Of a DNA stretch of 6,772 nucleotides, positions 4,525 to 6,772 are shown piece by piece. Below the pieces are notes generated by a model. It was not told where the DNA came from, did not search any database, and worked only from the letters and a program-made list of their open reading frames with translations. The stretch is from Peptostreptococcaceae bacterium (GTDB taxonomy: Bacteria > Bacillota_A > Clostridia > Peptostreptococcales > Acidaminobacteraceae), in assembly GCA_013619035.1 (NCBI GenBank), contig JABXKX010000388.1, positions 1 through 6,772 on the forward strand, read 5' to 3'. The position numbers and the translations under genes are program-made. The first letter of the stretch is position 1, and the number at the start of each line of letters is the position of its first letter.

Positions 4525-6705
4525 ATGGATTTAAGTAAATTAAACGAAATGCAGCGTTTAGCTGTTGTAACAACTGAAGGACCTCTTTTGGTAATGGCTG
4601 GGGCTGGTAGTGGGAAAACGAGAGTTTTAACTCATAGAATTGCCTATTTATTAGAAGAGAAACAAGTGTTTCCAAGTAAGATTTTAGCAATCACATTTAC
4701 GAATAAAGCAGCTAAAGAAATGAAAAATAGAATTCATAATTTAGTAGGTGATGTTGCTGAAGGGATGTGGGTTGGAACCTTTCACTCTATATGTGTCAGA
4801 ATTATAAGAAGGCATGCTGATGAAATCGGATACAGTTCAGATTTCGTTATTTATGATACCTCAGATCAAAAAACACTCGTTAAACAATGTATGAAAGAAT
4901 TGGACATCAATGATAAACAAACTACTGATCGTTCAATTATTGCAAAAATCAGTGATGCTAAAAACATCATGATTGGACCCGATGAATTCGAAAAACAAAA
5001 TAGTAGTGATTTTTCTTATAATGCAGCAATCAAAGTTTATCATTTGTATCAAGCAAAACTTAAAGCCAATAATGCTATGGACTTTGATGATCTTATATTA
5101 AAAGCCATTGAAATCTTACAAGTCAGTCCTTCTGCTATAGAATATTATCAAACTAGATTTAGATATGTGCTTGTAGATGAGTATCAAGATACAAACAAAG
5201 CTCAATATATATTAATTAAAACCATTTCCGACTTACATAAGAATCTTTGTGTGGTTGGAGATTTAGATCAATCTATTTACGGTTGGCGTGGTGCTGATAT
5301 TAGAAATATCAATGATTTTGAAAATGATTTTGCAAATGGAAAAACAATTAAGTTAGAGCGTAATTACCGTTCTTCTGAAGTAATTTTAAATGCAGCCAAT
5401 GCAGTCATCAAAAATAATACCATGAGAAAAGATAAAAGACTTTGGACAGACAATACATCTGGTGAGCCGATTTCTTATTATCAAGCTTCAAATGAATACG
5501 ATGAGGCCGGTTTTGTAGCGAGTAAAATATCGAGTAGATTTGATAGTGGTGTTAACTATAATGAAAATGCCATACTTTATCGAACTAACGCACAGTCTCG
5601 TGTATTTGAGGATGCATTTAGAAAATTAAAGATTCCTTATAAAATCTATGGTGGATTGAAATTCTACGATAGAAAAGAAATCAAAGATTTATTAGGTTAT
5701 TTAAGAGTTATCTTAAACCAACAAGATGAAATCAGTTTACTAAGAGTTATAAATGTACCAAAACGTGGTATTGGTGCTAAGACTATAGAACGATTACAAG
5801 AACTTAGAGATGAAGATGATACGCTTTATGATGCGATTTCAGTTGCTATAGAGAGACAAGAATTCTCAACTAAGATTCATAACAACTTAAATGAGTTTTT
5901 AGATATTATAGAAAAACATAAAGCCAAAATGTTTGATATTGGCGTTACCAAACTTTTAGAAAGTGTTCTAGATTACACGAATTACTTAAAATTGCTTAGA
6001 GAAGAAAATACAATAGAAGCTCTATCTAGAATTGATAATATCAAGGAATTGGTATCTGCAACAGCTGAATTTGAAAGATCGGCTGAAACGGGACACTTGG
6101 ATGAATTTTTAGCTGTGACGAGTTTACAATCTGATATCGATGGTATGGAAGAAGATTATAATACTGTAGCAATGATGACGCTTCACAGTGCAAAAGGTTT
6201 AGAGTTTCCGCATGTGTTTTTAGTAGGTGTAGAAGAGAGTATATTCCCATCGTTCAGATCTATTGAAGATCCGATGGCTTTAGAAGAAGAAAGACGTTTA
6301 GCTTATGTTGGGATTACTAGAGCTGAAGAAACGCTTTGTATATCACATGCTGTCAGTCGTACGATGTTTGGTAAAACTCAAGTGAACCAAGTGTCGAGAT
6401 TTATTAGCGAAATTCCAAAAGAGTGTTTTGGTGATGTAGAAGTTGCTCAAAAGAGAAAGAAAATTAGTTTTGGTTTGACGATGGATATGATCAAAGACAA
6501 AGCAAAAACTGAGAGTCAAATACAAACAAAAGCGATTGGGAATACGGATAAATCAGCATTAAAAGCAGGTACAAAGGTACGTCATAAGGTTTTTGGAAAT
6601 GGTATGATTATTTCAAAATCGGGTGATGTATTAACGATTGCTTTTGACAATAAAGGGATTAAGAAATTACAAATAGATTTTGCACCGTTGGAGGTCATAC
6701 TTTAA
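4525..6705 (+). CDS. pcrA: ATP-dependent 3'-5' DNA helicase PcrA (UvrD/Rep, SF1A)
   Basis: From ATG 4525 the protein has 726 residues, the usual PcrA length. All SF1A motifs are intact: Walker A AGAGSGKT (25-32), motif Ia TFTNKAAKEM, the GTFHS motif, Walker B VDEYQDT (Asp218, Glu219), motif III VVGDLDQSIYGWRGAD (243-258), motif IV LERNYRS (277-283), motif V TLHSAKGLEF (552-561) and motif VI EEERRLAYVGITRA (587-600). The C-terminal 45 residues (about 681-726) form the Tudor-like fold (GTKVRHKVFGNGMI...FAPLEVIL) that binds RNA polymerase in Bacillota PcrA. The protein unwinds DNA in the cytoplasm during repair, plasmid replication and clearing of recombinase or polymerase. Motif III has DLDQ and YGWRG where many relatives have DADQ and YRWRG, a common variation. 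It is likely cotranscribed with ligA, which starts at the base after its stop, as in the conserved pcrA-ligA pairing of Bacillota. Confidence 0.97.
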   Translation: MDLSKLNEMQRLAVVTTEGPLLVMAGAGSGKTRVLTHRIAYLLEEKQVFPSKILAITFTNKAAKEMKNRIHNLVGDVAEGMWVGTFHSICVRIIRRHADEIGYSSDFVIYDTSDQKTLVKQCMKELDINDKQTTDRSIIAKISDAKNIMIGPDEFEKQNSSDFSYNAAIKVYHLYQAKLKANNAMDFDDLILKAIEILQVSPSAIEYYQTRFRYVLVDEYQDTNKAQYILIKTISDLHKNLCVVGDLDQSIYGWRGADIRNINDFENDFANGKTIKLERNYRSSEVILNAANAVIKNNTMRKDKRLWTDNTSGEPISYYQASNEYDEAGFVASKISSRFDSGVNYNENAILYRTNAQSRVFEDAFRKLKIPYKIYGGLKFYDRKEIKDLLGYLRVILNQQDEISLLRVINVPKRGIGAKTIERLQELRDEDDTLYDAISVAIERQEFSTKIHNNLNEFLDIIEKHKAKMFDIGVTKLLESVLDYTNYLKLLREENTIEALSRIDNIKELVSATAEFERSAETGHLDEFLAVTSLQSDIDGMEEDYNTVAMMTLHSAKGLEFPHVFLVGVEESIFPSFRSIEDPMALEEERRLAYVGITRAEETLCISHAVSRTMFGKTQVNQVSRFISEIPKECFGDVEVAQKRKKISFGLTMDMIKDKAKTESQIQTKAIGNTDKSALKAGTKVRHKVFGNGMIISKSGDVLTIAFDNKGIKKLQIDFAPLEVIL

Positions 6706-6772
6706 ATGAAAGTTAGAATAGAAGAATTAACTCAGAAGTTGAATCAATATAATTATGAGTATTATGTAAAGG
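6706..6772 (+). CDS. ligA: NAD+-dependent DNA ligase LigA, N-terminal 22 residues (runs off the window)
   Basis: ATG 6706 directly follows the pcrA stop, and GGAGG at 6690-6694 inside the end of pcrA is its ribosome site. The 22 codons visible read MKVRIEELTQKLNQYNYEYY, then VK. This fits the start of the LigA Ia domain, where L-x-x-x-x-Y-x-Y-Y/H-V precedes the NMN-contacting residues (compare the LRHHEYLYHV stretch of E. coli LigA). LigA seals nicks using NAD+ and is essential in bacteria. The location after pcrA supports the call more than the short sequence alone. Confidence 0.87.
   Translation, partial: MKVRIEELTQKLNQYNYEYYVK

Noticed and set aside
4484..4690. Minus-strand ORF of 68 codons over the pcrA start
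   Set aside because: It is antisense to the pcrA promoter and Walker A region, with no ribosome site or recognisable product.
6041..6525. Minus-strand ORFs of 69 and 60 codons inside pcrA
   Set aside because: They lie opposite conserved helicase motifs V and VI and the region after them, so they are shadows.
1..6772. tRNA or rRNA genes, CRISPR arrays, insertion sequences, phage attachment sites
   Set aside because: Reading both strands showed no cloverleaf-like gene, regularly spaced direct repeats, transposase motifs or terminal inverted repeats.

Overview
The window is AT-rich bacterial DNA using the standard bacterial code (the TGA at 3760-3762 ends one gene and overlaps the ATG of the next). 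AAGGAG-type ribosome sites, the pcrA-ligA gene pair and the families present point to a low-GC Bacillota or Mycoplasmatota-related bacterium. No finer placement can be made from the sequence.

Layout. (1) Positions 1-425, minus strand: the first 141 codons of an unrecognised protein, possibly a sensor domain. (2) 426-720: a divergent promoter region with a good vegetative promoter (551-579), an inverted repeat over its -35 box and a possible 22-codon ORF. (3) 721-1461: a class I glutamine-amidotransferase-like peptidase C26 (PuuD-like gamma-glutamyl hydrolase). (4) 1462-2001: a 540-base stretch without a credible protein gene. On its minus strand it holds two complete GEMM-I (cyclic dinucleotide) riboswitch aptamers in tandem, preceded by a -10 box and followed by an intrinsic terminator. 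No same-strand gene lies downstream before the convergent peptidase gene. (5) 2002-4422: a tight three-gene operon for a FliK-like protein, a stand-alone FlhB C-terminal-like protein and a YaaR (DUF327)-family protein. An exact flagellar-sigma -10 element (GCCGATAT) precedes it and a strong terminator follows. (6) 4525-6705: pcrA with its own promoter in the tail of that terminator, then (7) the first 22 codons of ligA, starting directly after the pcrA stop.

How it fits together. The FliK-like and FlhB-like proteins are a plausible interacting pair, since FliK and the FlhB cytoplasmic domain together set the export specificity switch in flagellar secretion. The sigma-28-type promoter suggests co-expression with motility genes. 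The cyclic-dinucleotide RNA diverges from this operon, so a motility-linked operon and a second-messenger sensor share one intergenic region. Both aptamers have A, not G, at the position equivalent to Vc2 G20, which contacts the ligand. That makes the ligand (c-di-GMP or 3',3'-cGAMP) an open question. The most unusual element is this apparently gene-less tandem riboswitch transcript. pcrA and ligA are housekeeping DNA repair and replication genes.
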